A DNA stretch of 64,000 nucleotides from Bursaphelenchus xylophilus. Its lineage: Eukaryota > Nematoda > Chromadorea > Rhabditida > Aphelenchoididae. Of this stretch, positions 44,101 to 54,930 are shown piece after piece (positions within the stretch are counted from its first letter, which is position 1; every line of letters begins with the position of its first letter). The stretch covers positions 9,548,001 to 9,612,000 of the forward strand of contig CAJFCV020000002.1 of NCBI GenBank assembly GCA_904066235.2. The letters run 5' to 3'. Below the pieces are notes generated by a model. It had not been told where the DNA came from. It made no database searches and was given only the letters and a program-made list of their open reading frames with translations. The position numbers and the translations under genes were made by a program.

Positions 44101-47100
44101 TAAAATTTTTCATTTTTTTCAAAGTTTCTCAATTTTTTGGGGAAAAAAATGATTAAAAATGCAAGAGAAGTATCCCATGTGCAACGCTCAAATTTTCTTC
44201 AAATTTTTCACACATATCGGGGATAGACTAAATATCAATTCCTGAAAGTTTTAGCTCACGCTTTGCAAACGTCACCGAGATATTGAACGATCTTTGCCGC
44301 CGAGAGAGTTCGCTAAATGCGGAGTGCGGTCAGAGAGAAAAGCGTTTTTTGGCCATAACTTTGCTAGTTTCGTGCGGAAAAAATTGATTTTTTGTGGAAA
44401 CATTACGCTTTACGGTAGAAAAAGGTGTGCAATTTTTCGTGCCGAAATTCGGCAAAAAGACTGAAATTTTCGCCGATTTTCGATCTAAAAATCTTGGTAT
44501 TTTTTGCAAAGCGCAAGCTAGAATTCAATATATATTTTTAGAGAGAATTATTCTAAATTTGTGCCAAGTTTCAGCAAAATCTGAGCGTCGCACTTGGGGT
44601 ACTTCCCCTGTAAATAAAATAAATAAAATTCAAAAAAAATTTTTTTCTCCGTCTTCTCATGGGGTTATGGCGGTTCTGCAGCAAGAACAAAATTCAATAA
44701 TTAAAAAATTTTTATGGGATTTTTTCCAAACCCATTTGACCGGAGGATCCCACGTCACTCGGAGCTGTGGCTTCTCGGAAAAGTTTTGTTCCCCGCAGAA
44801 AACATCCCGGTTTTTGTTCATCTTATAGGTTGGGTTCAGAAATCAGCAGTTTTTTATTTCCCTTCATTACTATGGAAGTAATTTTTTGTTACAAATAATG
44901 AGTGTTTTTACGTTTTTTTGTTACAAATTTTCACTTTTTGCTACTTTATGCCGACTTCTAGGAGAAGACCATATTTTAAGAGGTAAAATGGGGAGGTTAA
45001 TTTGCGGATAGGCTAAAATACGAGCTTGAAAAGGGTAAAATACGAGCGTTGACTTTTCCTCTTTTTTTTGAAAAGTTATAAAATACGATATTTGTCCTTC
45101 AAAACTCTAAAAAATATATTCTATTAAGTTTTGGGATTTTTACGAGAAATAAGTCCTTTCAGCCCTCTTAAAAACCTCTATAACTAATCAAAAACAGTGT
45201 TTTACAATGTATATAAAAGTGGTCACAGAAGTTCTCGGAGTTTATTTTCCCTGTTGCGTCGAATTCCAGTGCAAAAATGGGACGTTTATTTTGGAAAATC
45301 TGTGCCAAAAAAGCTGAAAATTTTAAAATTGTTAGAAAAAACCACTGCAGATTTTGAAAAATCGCTGCAGGACGAAAATTAAAGTGTCCAGTGATTTTTC
45401 AAAATCAATGTCAACACATTTTTGTACTGGAATTTGAGCAAAAATGAAAGTTGCGGACTTCTGTGACCATCTTTATATGTATTTTTGTCCTTAACCAACT
45501 TTTTGCTGAAGAAAAATTTTTAGGTCAAGATTTTCTTTTTTTAAGCGAGATTTTTAGGTTATAATTGTGCCAAAATTTGAGATTCAGGCTTTTTCCCAGG
45601 GTGAAAATTACTCTTTTGTCGTAGCACTAGACGATTTTTTTCGACGCCAAATTGACAGAGAGTTGGCAAAAACCTTTTCTCTCTGGTAGCTCTCCGCGTT
45701 TCGCGCGGTCTCTCGTTTTAAAAAGGTTGTTGAATATCTCAGCTGCCGTTGCAACGGGAAAGCTGAAATTTTCAGGAATTGATATGTATTCTAGGCTCAG
45801 CTTATGGGAAATTTTTTTTGAAAGTTGGGGGTTGTTGTTTGGATACTCGGATTTTGAAAATTTTTTAAAATAATTGAATTCAAAATTTGAGATTCGGGCT
45901 TTTTCCCAGGGTGAAAAATACTCTTTTGTTTGAGCACTAGACGATTTTTTCGACGCCAAATTGACAGAGACTTGGCGAAAAAACGGTCTCTCTCTCTGAC
46001 CGCCCTCCGCATTTCGCGAAGTCTCTCGTCTTAAAAAGGTGGTTGAATCTCTCAGCTGTTGCTGTAACGGGAAAGCCGAAATTTTCAGGAATTGATATGT
46101 ATTCTAGGCTCAATTTATGGGGAAAGTTTTTTTTTAATCTGAGAGCTCTTCTCTGAATACTGTGATTTTGAATTTTTTGGAAATTATAAAAAAATTAAAA
46201 TCAAAAAATTTTTTTTTTGTTTTTTTTTTATTTTTATTGAAAAACAAATCTATTCCTTTTTTCCCTCCAACCCCTTTTTCTCTCCCCTTTCAGTTCATAC
46301 AATACTAATTTTCATTCAAACGCCTCGCTCTACGTCGCTTTGCGCCCTCATTGTGCGTAAATTCAATATTTGAAAACCTCGGGGCGAGAAAGTAACAATG
46401 AACGAGGGAGTGGGGAGAGGAAAAAACTTTTGGGAAAAGGTTCCGGACGGGGCCGCTCAAAACCCTCATGCAGAAAAATCGACGTCAACGACCTTTTGTG
46501 GCCGGCGTGTGTCCCTCGCAGCCTGCCCCGCAGCCTGCCCCGATGTCTGTGCCCCCCCTTCTTCTTTTATTTGGCCAACTATGCGAATTTTCGTGCGAAA
46601 CGTCCCAACATTTCACATCGTTCCGATTTCAGCGTTCGGGAATGCCCCCCGCCGGGGGTTTGGAGCCGGCTTCTGGGACTTGGGATTTGGGGATTTTTCG
46701 AATTTAAAAGGGAAATTTCTTGGGATAAAAGTGTGATTACAGAAAAAATACATTAATGACATGGTGAAAAAATATTTTTTGATTTATTTTTTTTTGGGTT
46801 TTTAAACTAATTTTTTCAAAATTCCCTGGATGATGAAAGACTTTATGATGGGTTCCAAAAGGTCGCAATTTTTTTGGCAAAAGTTCACGATTTTAAAATG
46901 AAATTTCTTGAGGAAAAAATAGAACTAATAAAAAAATATTGCCTTTGTTAAGCAGCCACCAGGCCGACCTGAATTTCGAGATTTTTTTTAAGTTTGAATT
47001 TTGGGATTTTTTAATTTTAAATAGAAATTTCTTTGGTTAAAAGGCAAAAATGTGATATAAAAATCTTCTCTCTGTAACAGTACCTTTATATTTGCTGGAT

Positions 47101-50100
47101 TTTAGCCTTAAAAGTCGATTTTTTGAAGGTTCCCTGATCCTCAGGGTTTTCGTGGTGGGACTCAAAATTTTCATTTTTTATGCAAATTTACGCCTTGATT
47201 TTTTCTCACAGCGTTTTTTCACGGTTAAAACATCAAAACAATGCTTTTTATCGATGATTTACATGATCTCAAGTTTTCGTGCCGAGACCCAAATTTTTTT
47301 CTAAAAATTTTTTTATTTTCAAATCATAAAAAAATCTTGTTTTTCATCAAGAAACCCATTTTTTGTTCTTCCAAGGCCTTCTTGGCCTCAAAAATTCTCC
47401 AATTTCCCCCCTTCACATCATCTTCATTAGGTCCCGGCACGAAAACAATACTTCTCCCGTTCCCATTTTCGCATCGGTTTGGGGCCGCGTAATTAGAATT
47501 ATTCATCCGAGAGATTAGTCAATTTCAACGGGATTATTCGCTTCCGGACGCTTTCTTTTTTTTTTGTTTGTTACTACCGCGTTCGGCGTGGGAAAACCGT
47601 AAAATTATTCGAAAATGGGATTAAATTTCGCGGGAGATAAGATCGAATTTCGCGACAACAACAATATTTTCGTACCAAATATTTGATTTGCAGCGGTTTC
47701 TGGAAGAGAATTTTTGATTATTGGGGGAATTTGGAAAAATTTTGGGTCTCGCCACGAAAACTGTAAAAATTGAAAAAAATGGATTTGAAGGTTTTAAGAA
47801 TATATTTTAAGTGCTTATAAGTACGAATTGACAGAAATTAATTTTATTTTTGAAGTGAATCTCAAATCGAAAATTTTGTTTTGGTCTCGCCACGAAAATT
47901 TTTAAAATTTATTATGCTTTATTTTTACGCGAGAGAGCGATTCCCGCCGTATTTTACACTTTTTTTGACTTTCACAGTCCAAAAGTTTTATAGACTGCCA
48001 ATTTTTGGGTCCCACCACGAAAACAACTGATTTAGATAAATCGAAAAATCCCGACTTTAAGTTTTTAGTATGTGTAGATTCTTCGTATTTTACCTCTAAA
48101 ATTTCAATTTTATGCAAAGTTTTATCTAAAGGCCTTTTTTATCATCTTTTTATCTTCAACTACATTTCTAAGCCGTATGACGCTCAAAAATTGGATGATT
48201 AAAATACAACTAATGCTTTTTTGGACCGGAATTTGCAGTTTAGTAATTGCAATCTTCTTTGTCTTTAGGTTGGAGCTAATTTTTGGATTAATCTTTCATT
48301 TTTTGCTTAACTTTTTAGGATAAAATTGCAATAATTACGGGAAAATTTAGTCAAAATTTTGCTTTTGCATTTGAAAAGGTTGTAAAATACGCCGTGATGC
48401 CCTTCCACGTTGTGTAAAGTTTCATCAAAATTTGGGCTTCAAACTCTTAGAGATTTCCTCTGTAAAAAAACTATATATTACATATAACTCTCTGTAAAGA
48501 AACTATATATATATATATATTGCATATAAATCAATTTTACATTGCATATATATTGCCTATTATTCGCGCGTCTTTCTCCCTCCCTTCATTGACCACACTC
48601 CACAACTTTACAGTCCTCTCTAACCGGTTAACCTTCCCTCTTCCCTTCCACATGTAGTAGGCCAACTCTTCCCCGACTCCCTCGCAACGCCCACTAAAGA
48701 GTTGTTGGATTTGTGGACTCTCCGCCACGCTGGAGCAAAGTCAGACCCTCCTGGAGCACAGGAAGACCTCCTGTGTTCTGCCGCGACCCCCCACCCAACA
48801 AACCTTGTTGGGCGGGGTCAAGCGGCGAAAGTCATCATGCTTGAATACAAGCTCGTTTATGGGTACAAAAAGGTAGAGGAATGGGAAAAAATGGTTGGAA
48901 AAATATGTTGCGGAAATTTGCAAAAATATTATTTTTCAATTTTTATCTAATTTCACGAAAACAGGAAATTGAAAAGCTCAAAAAAATGTGAAGATCTAAT
49001 TTTTGGGAGCCGATTTTTTTACGGGATGTATGAATATGAATTTTGTAGGGCAAATTGAGATTTTTAGCTCGCGCTTTGCAGAAATAATTGAGATTTTTAA
49101 TTTTAAAAATTTCAAAAAAAAAAAAAATTTTTTTATTTATTTATTTTTTTTTTTTTTGAAAATTGTGGATCAATTCTAGGAAGAAAATTCATTTTTTGCC
49201 ATAAAAAAGATTTTCCGTGGTACCAGAAATCATAGAGAAGACGAAAAAAATTTGTCTGACCGACTCTCTTCATTCGATGTACTCTCTCACAAAAGAAGAA
49301 GATTGTTTAATATCTTGGTTGTGGTTGCAAAGCAAGAGCTAAAATTTTTAGGGGTTGATTTGTGACTTATTTACAATAATTTTTGCATATTTAAGGGATT
49401 TTTTGGAAAAGAAAAATTTTTAAAAAAGTATCTTTTTTCACAAAAAATTCAGAAAAAGTTCTCAAAAATCTCAAATCAACTGGTATTTTTTAAAAGTTCA
49501 ATCTAAATCACCCTTTTTCAGACACGGCGATGATCTCATAGTGACTCCATTTGCCCAACTCTTGGCCTCTCTGCGCAATGTTCGGGCCAACTTCATTGCG
49601 ATCACGAACCTGCCCAACGAGGACGACAAGTATCGGATGCCTCGGAAACTCCTTCTACACACGCAAGCCCTCTCCGAACCCGCCCAACAATGCGCGCAGG
49701 AGACGCTGGAGGAGCTGGATTGGTGTCTGGACCAGCTGGAGGCAATCCAACTGCATCGGTCCGTGTCGGAGATGGCCTCCAGCAAGGTGAGGATTGGAGG
49801 TTTTGGATTTTTTTTTTTTTTTTTTTTTAGGGTTTTAAAATATTGATTTTGAGTCAAAAATTGGATAAAAATGAGATTTTTGAAATTTTAATTTTGCTTT
49901 TTATACTAAAAAAAGAAAAAAAGAAGTTTTTTTTGTTTTTTTAGAAATTGAAAATTTTTCAAAAAATTCAAAAAATCAAAAAAAAAAAAGATTTTTTTTT
50001 TATTTTTCTCATAAAAAAGTTAAATTTTTTAATTTTCAAATTTGCTTTCCAAAAAAATCAAAAAGATTTTTTTTCAAATTGAAAAAATCAAAAAAAAATT

Positions 50101-53100
50101 TTTTTTCCCCAAATTACTTTTTTTATATGTATTTTCAACATGATCTTTACCTCTTTTCAGTTCCGAAAACTCTTGAACAAAGAGTTGAGTCAGTTCGCGG
50201 AAAGCTCCAAATCGGGTACTCAGGTGACAAAGTTCCTCATCAACACGTACATGGACCGGGGTGAAGATGAGAGCAATGAAGCCGGAGATGTAAGTTTTTT
50301 GAATTTTTTTGTCTCATTTTGATTTTTTTTTTTTTTTTTTTTTTTTTTGAAAATTTTAATTTTTTCCCCGAATTTTCCGTCTTTTCCAACCAAAAAATAT
50401 TAATTTCACCATCCAGCCCACGCAAAATTGGATCTCAATTTTCTCAGAAATTGATATTATGTATAAGATATCTTGAATATCTTGAACACGCATTAAAAAT
50501 TTTGAGATCGTATATAAGCACGCTTTGTTTTCCGAACGGCAAAGTGCGATAAGTTTTTCACTTCGAGAAGGAGTTACTTTGCTACATTTTTAATACTTCC
50601 CGGATGCAAAATGATACGTTTCTTGCCACTGGATCAGGTCGTCATTGTAAACAAAGTTTCATCATAATCCGAAGTCAATTCTCAGTTAGGGAGACACTTG
50701 ACCCATTTGAGAGGAGAAGCCCCCAAGTGCGACGCTCAGATTTTGATCAAAACTTGGCACAAATTTTGAATAATTTTTTCTAAATTATATGCGATAATCC
50801 TAGTAGCGCTTTGCAGAAACAACCAAGATTTTTAGATCAAAAGTCGGCCAAAATTTGACACTTTTTGCCGAATTTCGGCACGAAAAGTTTCATGCCTATT
50901 TCTACTTTGGAGTGTAATTTTTCCACAAAAAATAAACTTTTTCCGCACGAAACTAGCAAAATTATGGCCAAAAAGTGTGTTTCTCTTTGACCGCTCTCCG
51001 CATTTAGCGTACTCTCTCGGCGGCAGAGATTTTTGAATATCTCGGCGGCGCTTACGAAGCACGAGCTGAAACTTTTTGGAATTGATACTTACAGGGGAAG
51101 TACTCCAAGTGCGATGCTCAGATTTTCCTTAAATTTTGCACACACATCGGGTATGGACTAAATATCAATTCCTGAAAGTTTTAGCTCGCGCTTTGCGGGC
51201 GCCGCCGAGATATCGAACGATTTTTGCCGCCGAGAGAGCACGCTAAACGTGGAGAGCGGTCAGAAAGAAAAACGCTTTTTGGCCATAACTTTGGCAGTTT
51301 CGTGCGGAAAAAATTGATTTTTTGCAGAAACATTATCCTTTACAGTTGAAATGGGCATGAAAGTTTCGTGCCGAAATTCGGCAAAAAGTGACAAATTTTC
51401 GCCGACTTTCGATCTAAAAATCTCGGTTGTTTCTGCAAAGCGCGATCTAGGATTCTCACATGTTTTTCAGTAAAAATTATTCTAATTTTGTGCCAAGTTT
51501 CATCAAAATCTGAGCGTCGCACTTGAGGTACTTCCCTTGTTAGTTTTGTCGTCTTTGAAAGAAATTTTTTGAAGATTGACCGCGTATTCTTGCAGCATTT
51601 TTTTCTTTTCCCTTCACGTCTTCTTACACTTTGAATTCCTAAATCCTTTGACCTTTCCGACTGTTATAAACAGTTTCACATGTAAAAGTTCATTCTTATA
51701 AAGCCTTTATCTTTGCAGGGAAGCACTGCCATTGCGTCCACATCAAACTGCGCCAGCCCGCAGCTGTCGCTGTTCAACAAGGCCAAGACGGCGGCCATGT
51801 CCAAGATTTCGGGGGTGCGGCGGTTGCGTGCCCCCACCCATGCCGGCGCCCCGCCCGAATACGGGGTGGAGTGTCAGAAGGAGATTGTCGTCTACATGGA
51901 CCGGGTGAGTCGGAAATTTCTGTTCGAAAAAATTTGTTTTCTACGACTGAAACATTATCCCCAAACATTAGACGGCGCATTACAGCGGATGTGAGGCCGG
52001 AATCGTTGAAGTGAGAGGAAATGCGCGTGGAACTGGGCAAATATTAAGAGGGAAAAAAGGAATTTTTAACAAATTTGGAGGCTAAAGAAAAAAAACGAAA
52101 AAATTTCAAGAAAAATTAGAGCTAAAATACGATTACAATTTCCAAATTCAGGAAAGCAAAGGTGTTTGCCATCATTATTTTTTAAAATCTTGTGGTAAAA
52201 AATCATAAATTGGCCAAAAAAATGATTTTTTGGGAAAGTTCGGATTTTTTTAATTTTTAGAAAAGCCATTAATTTTATATTTGAATCCCAGCTTCTATTT
52301 CCGTATTTTACCAGTTATGTCTTCAAAAGTTCATTTTGAATAATTTTACGACAACAATCTAGTTTTTGAAACCGATTCCCATCAAAAAGCACTTTTAAAA
52401 AACCGAAATTTTCAGAATGCCCTGAGGCAAATTAAACCTAGCATCATTTTAAACAAAATTTCAAGTCGTTTTCAAGGCGTTTCTATCAATAATATGCCAA
52501 AAAACATTCAAAACAAAAGGCTATCAACGAAATAAAACCCCTGAGTATGTCCATTTTTATGCAAATTTGCGAAATTTTCTGAAAATGAAATTCCTTCTAG
52601 ACGCAAGAAAAACCTTCAGGAACTCTCCTGGGAGGCTTAGTTTTTCTGTATCTGATCGATTTTTGACAAATTGACAAGTTTTTTGTGCCATTCGTATATT
52701 GTACTAGGCGCAGGTGTTCAGGCACTAGTTATTTAGCTCCACAGAACCGCCAATGGTTTAAAGTTTTATTCACAATAAAAAGAGTGCCATAGTCTATAAA
52801 TATAGTGTTTTTAAAATACGCCCCACCTCCTCCTTTTATCTTAAAATTGTCTTTTCAGCTCGGCGACTGGGGCATTAATGTCTTCAAGATCAACGAGCTC
52901 TCCAAAGGCCACGCACTGACCTCCATCACCTACACGATTCTCCGCGAACGCGGCCTCCTCAAACGCTTCGATATCCCGGCCACCACGCTGATCACGTATT
53001 TATTGCATCTGGAGCACCACTACAAAGACAACCCGTACCATAATCAGATCCATGGGGCCGATGTGACCCAATCCATGCACGTTTTACTGTCCTCCACCGC

Positions 53101-54930
53101 GTTGGAAGGCGTTTTTACGGATCAAGAGACGTTGGCGGCGATTTTTGCCGCCGCTATTCATGACGTGGATCATCCGGGCTACACCAACCAATACCTCATC
53201 AACACGAATAACGAGTTGGCCATCATGTACAATGATGAGAGCGTCCTGGAACAGCATCATCTGGCGGTGGCGTTCAAGTTGTTGCAGGATGTGAGCTGCG
53301 ATTTCCTGGTGAATTGGAGCAAGAAACAGCGGCAGGCATTCAGGTGAGAAATAAGCTTGCGGTATCTTGTTATTGCAGGTTTATAGCAGCGAGAGAAACA
53401 CTTGACTCAAACAAGTCAAGTGTTGCGCTGGCGGTAAAAAATTTGAAATTCCGTGAAAACTCCCTTGGTATAGAAAAATTTACTGTGTTTTTTAAAACAT
53501 CTTTTTTTGGCTTGAAATGAAGACTTGACTCAATTGGGTCAAGTGTTTCCCTTGATGATAAAATGGTCAAATTCTTAAGAAACATGACGCAAACTTAGTG
53601 AAATTCTAATTTTCGCTTGCGCTAAATTTCAAAAAAATTTTTCGAATTGCCCTGTGAAGGGAACACTTGACCCAAATGCGTCAAGTCCTACTCTTTTGCC
53701 CAATCTGTCAATAAAAACCTGTCGTATTTTAAAAAAATCTTTTTCATAGCAAGGTTTAAAAAGAAAACGATTTATTTTTTCAGAAAAACCGTGATTGGAA
53801 TGGTCTTGGCCACGGACATGTCCAAGCACATGTCCCTTTTGGCCGACTTGAAGACAATGGTTGAGTCCAAAAAAGTGGCCGGAAATTCGGTTCTTCAACT
53901 CGACAAGTACAATGATCGGATTCAAGTCCTTCAGAGTATGATTCATTGTGCGGATTTATCGAATCCAACCAAACCAATCGAATTGTACCGGAATTGGAAT
54001 CAGCGAATCCTGGAAGAGTACTGGAAACAGGGAGACAAAGAGAAGGAGTTGGGGTTGGAGGTCAGCCCAATGTGTGATCGATATAATGTCACGATCGAAA
54101 AGTCACAGGTGAGTGGAAAAAATCGAACTGAATTTTTTAAACGGGGATTTTTTAATTTTGAAAGGGATTTTGTAAGGTTTTAATTGAAATTATATTTTGT
54201 CCAAGCTACTGTAATATCAATAATAAGGCTTTACGAGTAATAAAAAACGACATTACGGTGAAAATATCCGATCATAAGGACTGAGGGGAAGACTTGACTC
54301 AATTGGGTCAAGTGTTGCACTCAAGGCGAAAAGGCTTCGGATTTTGATAAAACTTGACCTATATTAAAATTAGGCTTTTCCGATGTACATACGACTTTTT
54401 TCTACTTACTCTTTGCAGAATTCAACAAGATTTTTAGGAAAAAATTTGATAAAAAAGTCGAACCCCTTTGACTGCAAAGATCGTTGAATATCTCAGTTGC
54501 TTTGGCCAAAAAAAATCTAAAATTTTTAGGTAGTAATTTCTAGGCCATATAAACTATGCTCGCAAAATTTTAGGGGTTTCTGGTGTTTTCCTCTCGAGAT
54601 CTATCACTTTTTTGATGAATGACACCAATATTTCATCTTTTCAAATTTTCTCATTTTCAGGTCGGTTTCATCGACTACATCGTACATCCCCTCTTCGAAA
54701 CGTGGGCCGAACTCGTCCATCCGCACGCTCAATACATTCTGGATCAGCTGGAAGACAATCGGCAATGGTATTTGTCGCGGATACCCGATGAACCGGCGAC
54801 CGCTCGCGAAGGCGACGATGAAGACCAAGAGGAGGACGAGGACCGCATGACTCAGCCACTCAGCGGTCAGTTGGAGCCGATCCCATCGCCCGACGAGTCG
54901 ATTGGCGACTCCGTGGAGCTGAACAACTAG
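40701..54930 (+). CDS. pde-4: cAMP-specific 3',5'-cyclic phosphodiesterase 4 (long form), seven exons
   Basis: Hydrolyses cAMP to AMP in the cytosol and at scaffolds. Joined exons 40701-41161, 49522-49786, 50161-50289, 51719-51904, 52859-53343, 53784-54108 and 54661-54930 keep one frame across every junction and give 706 residues. UCR1 starts at the PKA-type site RRES (Ser120) and runs through [13 protein letters not shown]2 covers about 222-300 ([13 protein letters not shown]). The metallophosphohydrolase domain is about 348-660: H408 and H412 in [10 protein letters not shown]448/D449 in HDVDHPG, D566 in HCADLSNP, and substrate-binding Q617 with F620 of the clamp. The acidic tail (about 668-682) is divergent. 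Start 40701 is the first ATG after an in-frame stop at 40686; an upstream exon at 28745 may supply another N-terminus. Confidence 0.96.
41414..42569. mobile_element. Near-perfect palindromic TNA element (1156 bp) in the pde-4 intron
   Basis: The ends CAAGGGAAGTACTTGAAGTG and CACTTCAAGTACTTCCCTTG are flanked by TGA on both sides (41411-41413, 42570-42572), the TNA signature. The two arms are inverted copies over roughly 470 bp at very high identity and, more loosely, up to a short centre near 41985. Each arm holds the same open frame read outward on opposite strands, and also a GTAAGT...TTTCAG pair read inward. Terminal sequence is that of the 448-bp family, but the inner arm is different DNA, possibly captured. 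Confidence 0.93.
42573..44158. other. pde-4 intron; unique GC-richer block 42960-43400
   Basis: 42960-43400 is unique and GC-rich (CGCGCCTCTCCTTGGCGGCC) with a 156-codon plus-strand ORF ending at 43247 and competing minus-strand frames. None has a recognisable domain or clean splice borders. An alternative promoter or enhancer is possible. The rest is AT-rich. Confidence 0.35.
44162..44610. mobile_element. Tc4/Tc5-like TNA element in the pde-4 intron
   Basis: The ends CAAGAGAAGTATCCCATGTG and CACTTGGGGTACTTCCCCTG enclose the standard family interior. The flanks ATG and TAA do not match, so the target duplication has decayed. Confidence 0.85.
45206..45484. mobile_element. Fold-back element with about 30 bp inverted ends (279 bp)
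   Basis: ATGTATATAAAAGTGGTCAC at the left and GTGACCATCTTTATATGTAT at the right are inverted, continuing inward through AGAAGT. A secondary hairpin CTGCAGATTTTGAAAAATCG lies near the centre. Confidence 0.75.
45575..46175. repeat. Direct tandem duplication, unit about 308 bp
   Basis: TTGAGATTC(A/G)GGCTTTTTCCCAGGG starts at about 45580 and again at 45888. The following 290 bp (GCACTAGACGATTTTTT, CGACGCCAAATTGACAGAGA, TTTCAGGAATTGATATGTAT) recur in the same order with about 85-90% identity. Parts resemble the interior of the TNA elements. Confidence 0.9.
46176..47100. other. pde-4 intron; unique GC-rich block 46370-46700
   Basis: 46370-46700 is GC-rich and unique, with three overlapping plus-strand ORFs (up to 128 codons) and a repeated CGCAGCCTGCCCCG. 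No clear donor closes them and no family is recognised. A short-form pde-4 promoter or first exon is possible but unproven. Confidence 0.3.
47140..48030. repeat. Cluster of GGGTCTCGCCACGAAAA words
   Basis: The word occurs with small changes at about 47146 and 47275 (both inverted), 47443, 47744, 47884 and 48008. It is interspersed with CGTATTTTAC words at 47949 and 48086. No coding sequence lies here. Confidence 0.8.
48486..48556. repeat. (TA)n microsatellite and flanking ATATAT/CATATA tract
   Basis: A run CTATATATATATATATATAT is followed by TTGCATATA repeats. Confidence 0.85.
48712..48858. ncRNA. Candidate structured RNA or structured exon in the pde-4 intron
   Basis: This GC-rich block stands out from AT-rich surroundings and folds densely. 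GCCGC, GACCCC and CCCAACAA (48780-48801) pair with TTGTTGGG, GGGGTC and GCGGC (48805-48826): 19 pairs around a 3-base loop. GAGCACAGGA (48754-48763) pairs with TCCTGTGTTC (48769-48778). CTCC/GGAG and GCTTG/CAAGC form smaller stems on either side. Both strands are also open for about 60 codons, so coding or an alternative first exon is not excluded. I compared it from memory with spliceosomal, RNase P and U3 RNAs and found no match. Strand is undetermined. Confidence 0.45.
48860..49521. other. 3' end of the large pde-4 intron
   Basis: AT-rich, with interior fragments of the TNA family near 49065 (TTAGCTCGCGCTTTGCAGAA) and long T tracts. The acceptor is CCCTTTTTCAG at 49511-49521. Confidence 0.6.
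49522..49786 (+). CDS. pde-4: pde-4 exon, UCR1 to UCR2
   Basis: The acceptor TTTTTCAG precedes and the donor AAG|GTGAGG follows. It encodes residues 155-242: [20 protein letters not shown] completes UCR1, and [16 protein letters not shown] with SVSEMASSK begins UCR2. This is one of the most conserved parts of PDE4. Confidence 0.97.
50161..50289 (+). CDS. pde-4: pde-4 exon, UCR2
   Basis: 43 codons between the acceptor CTCTTTTCAG and donor [28 protein letters not shown] and [11 protein letters not shown] match UCR2, whose helix folds over the active site to inhibit it. Confidence 0.97.
50560..50717. repeat. Copy of the 24.1 kb repeat (right arm plus palindrome), truncated
   Basis: AATACTTCCCGGATGCAAAATG, CCACTGGATCAGG and TCAGTTAGGGAGACACTTGA follow the same order as at 24120-24240. 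The palindrome breaks off after CTTGACCCATTTGAG where a TNA element begins. Confidence 0.8.
50719..51088. mobile_element. Tc4/Tc5-like TNA element, right end missing
   Basis: GGAGAAGCCCCCAAGTGCGACG starts the element; the family interior follows to GAATTGATAC at 51087, where the next copy abuts. The expected right end is absent. Confidence 0.85.
51092..51539. mobile_element. Tc4/Tc5-like TNA element, 448 bp, complete
   Basis: The ends CAGGGGAAGTACTCCAAGTG and CACTTGAGGTACTTCCCTTG are flanked by TTA on both sides (51089-51091, 51540-51542). It has the same length as the copy at 5511 and a very similar interior, and is inserted next to, or into, an older copy of its own family. Confidence 0.93.
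51719..51904 (+). CDS. pde-4: pde-4 exon, UCR2-catalytic linker
   Basis: 62 codons between the acceptor ATCTTTGCAG and donor [19 protein letters not shown] and YGVECQKE are conserved landmarks before the catalytic domain; the first 28 residues are variable linker. Confidence 0.95.
52380..52755 (-). repeat. Inverted copy of the pde-4 3' end inside the pde-4 intron
   Basis: Read on the minus strand this stretch matches 54901-55282 on the plus strand at roughly 80-85% identity. Shared blocks include GGAATTCC/TTCTAGACGCAAGAAAAAC, GAGTATGTCCATTTTTATGC and ATTCGTATATTGTACTAGGC. The match extends past the stop codon into the last eight or so pde-4 codons (GGCACTAGTT..TT.AGCTCCAC), so the source is the gene itself. 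Confidence 0.92.
52859..53343 (+). CDS. pde-4: pde-4 exon, catalytic core
   Basis: 161 codons plus two bases, from the acceptor GTCTTTTCAG to the donor TTCAG|GTGAGA. It carries [15 protein letters not shown] and [19 protein letters not shown], supplying the metal-binding His and Asp and the general-acid His. Confidence 0.98.
53395..53690. repeat. Three CTTGAC...GTCAAG palindromes in one 440-bp intron
   Basis: ACACTTGACTCAAACAAGTC at 53398, GACTTGACTCAATTGGGTCA at 53523 and CACTTGACCCAAATGCGTCA at 53664 lie between catalytic exons. Each is a separate imperfect dyad of the dispersed family. Confidence 0.85.
53784..54108 (+). CDS. pde-4: pde-4 exon, catalytic domain second half
   Basis: It starts with the base completing Arg509 and ends at CAG|GTGAGT. 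It includes [19 protein letters not shown], the third metal ligand D566 in [13 protein letters not shown], and the conserved purine-selective Gln617 as its last codon. Confidence 0.98.
54661..54930 (+). CDS. pde-4: pde-4 last exon
   Basis: After the acceptor CTCATTTTCAG it reads [20 protein letters not shown], the end of the catalytic domain, then an acidic, species-specific tail ending VELNN and TAG. Confidence 0.98.
   Translation, partial: VGFIDYIVHPLFETWAELVHPHAQYILDQLEDNRQWYLSRIPDEPATAREGDDEDQEEDEDRMTQPLSGQLEPIPSPDESIGDSVELNN

Noticed and set aside
48712..48858. U3 or other box C/D snoRNA on the minus strand (ATGATGA and GTCTGA words present)
   Set aside because: No 5' domain with the expected rRNA-pairing boxes was found and the spacing does not fit; the words alone are too short.
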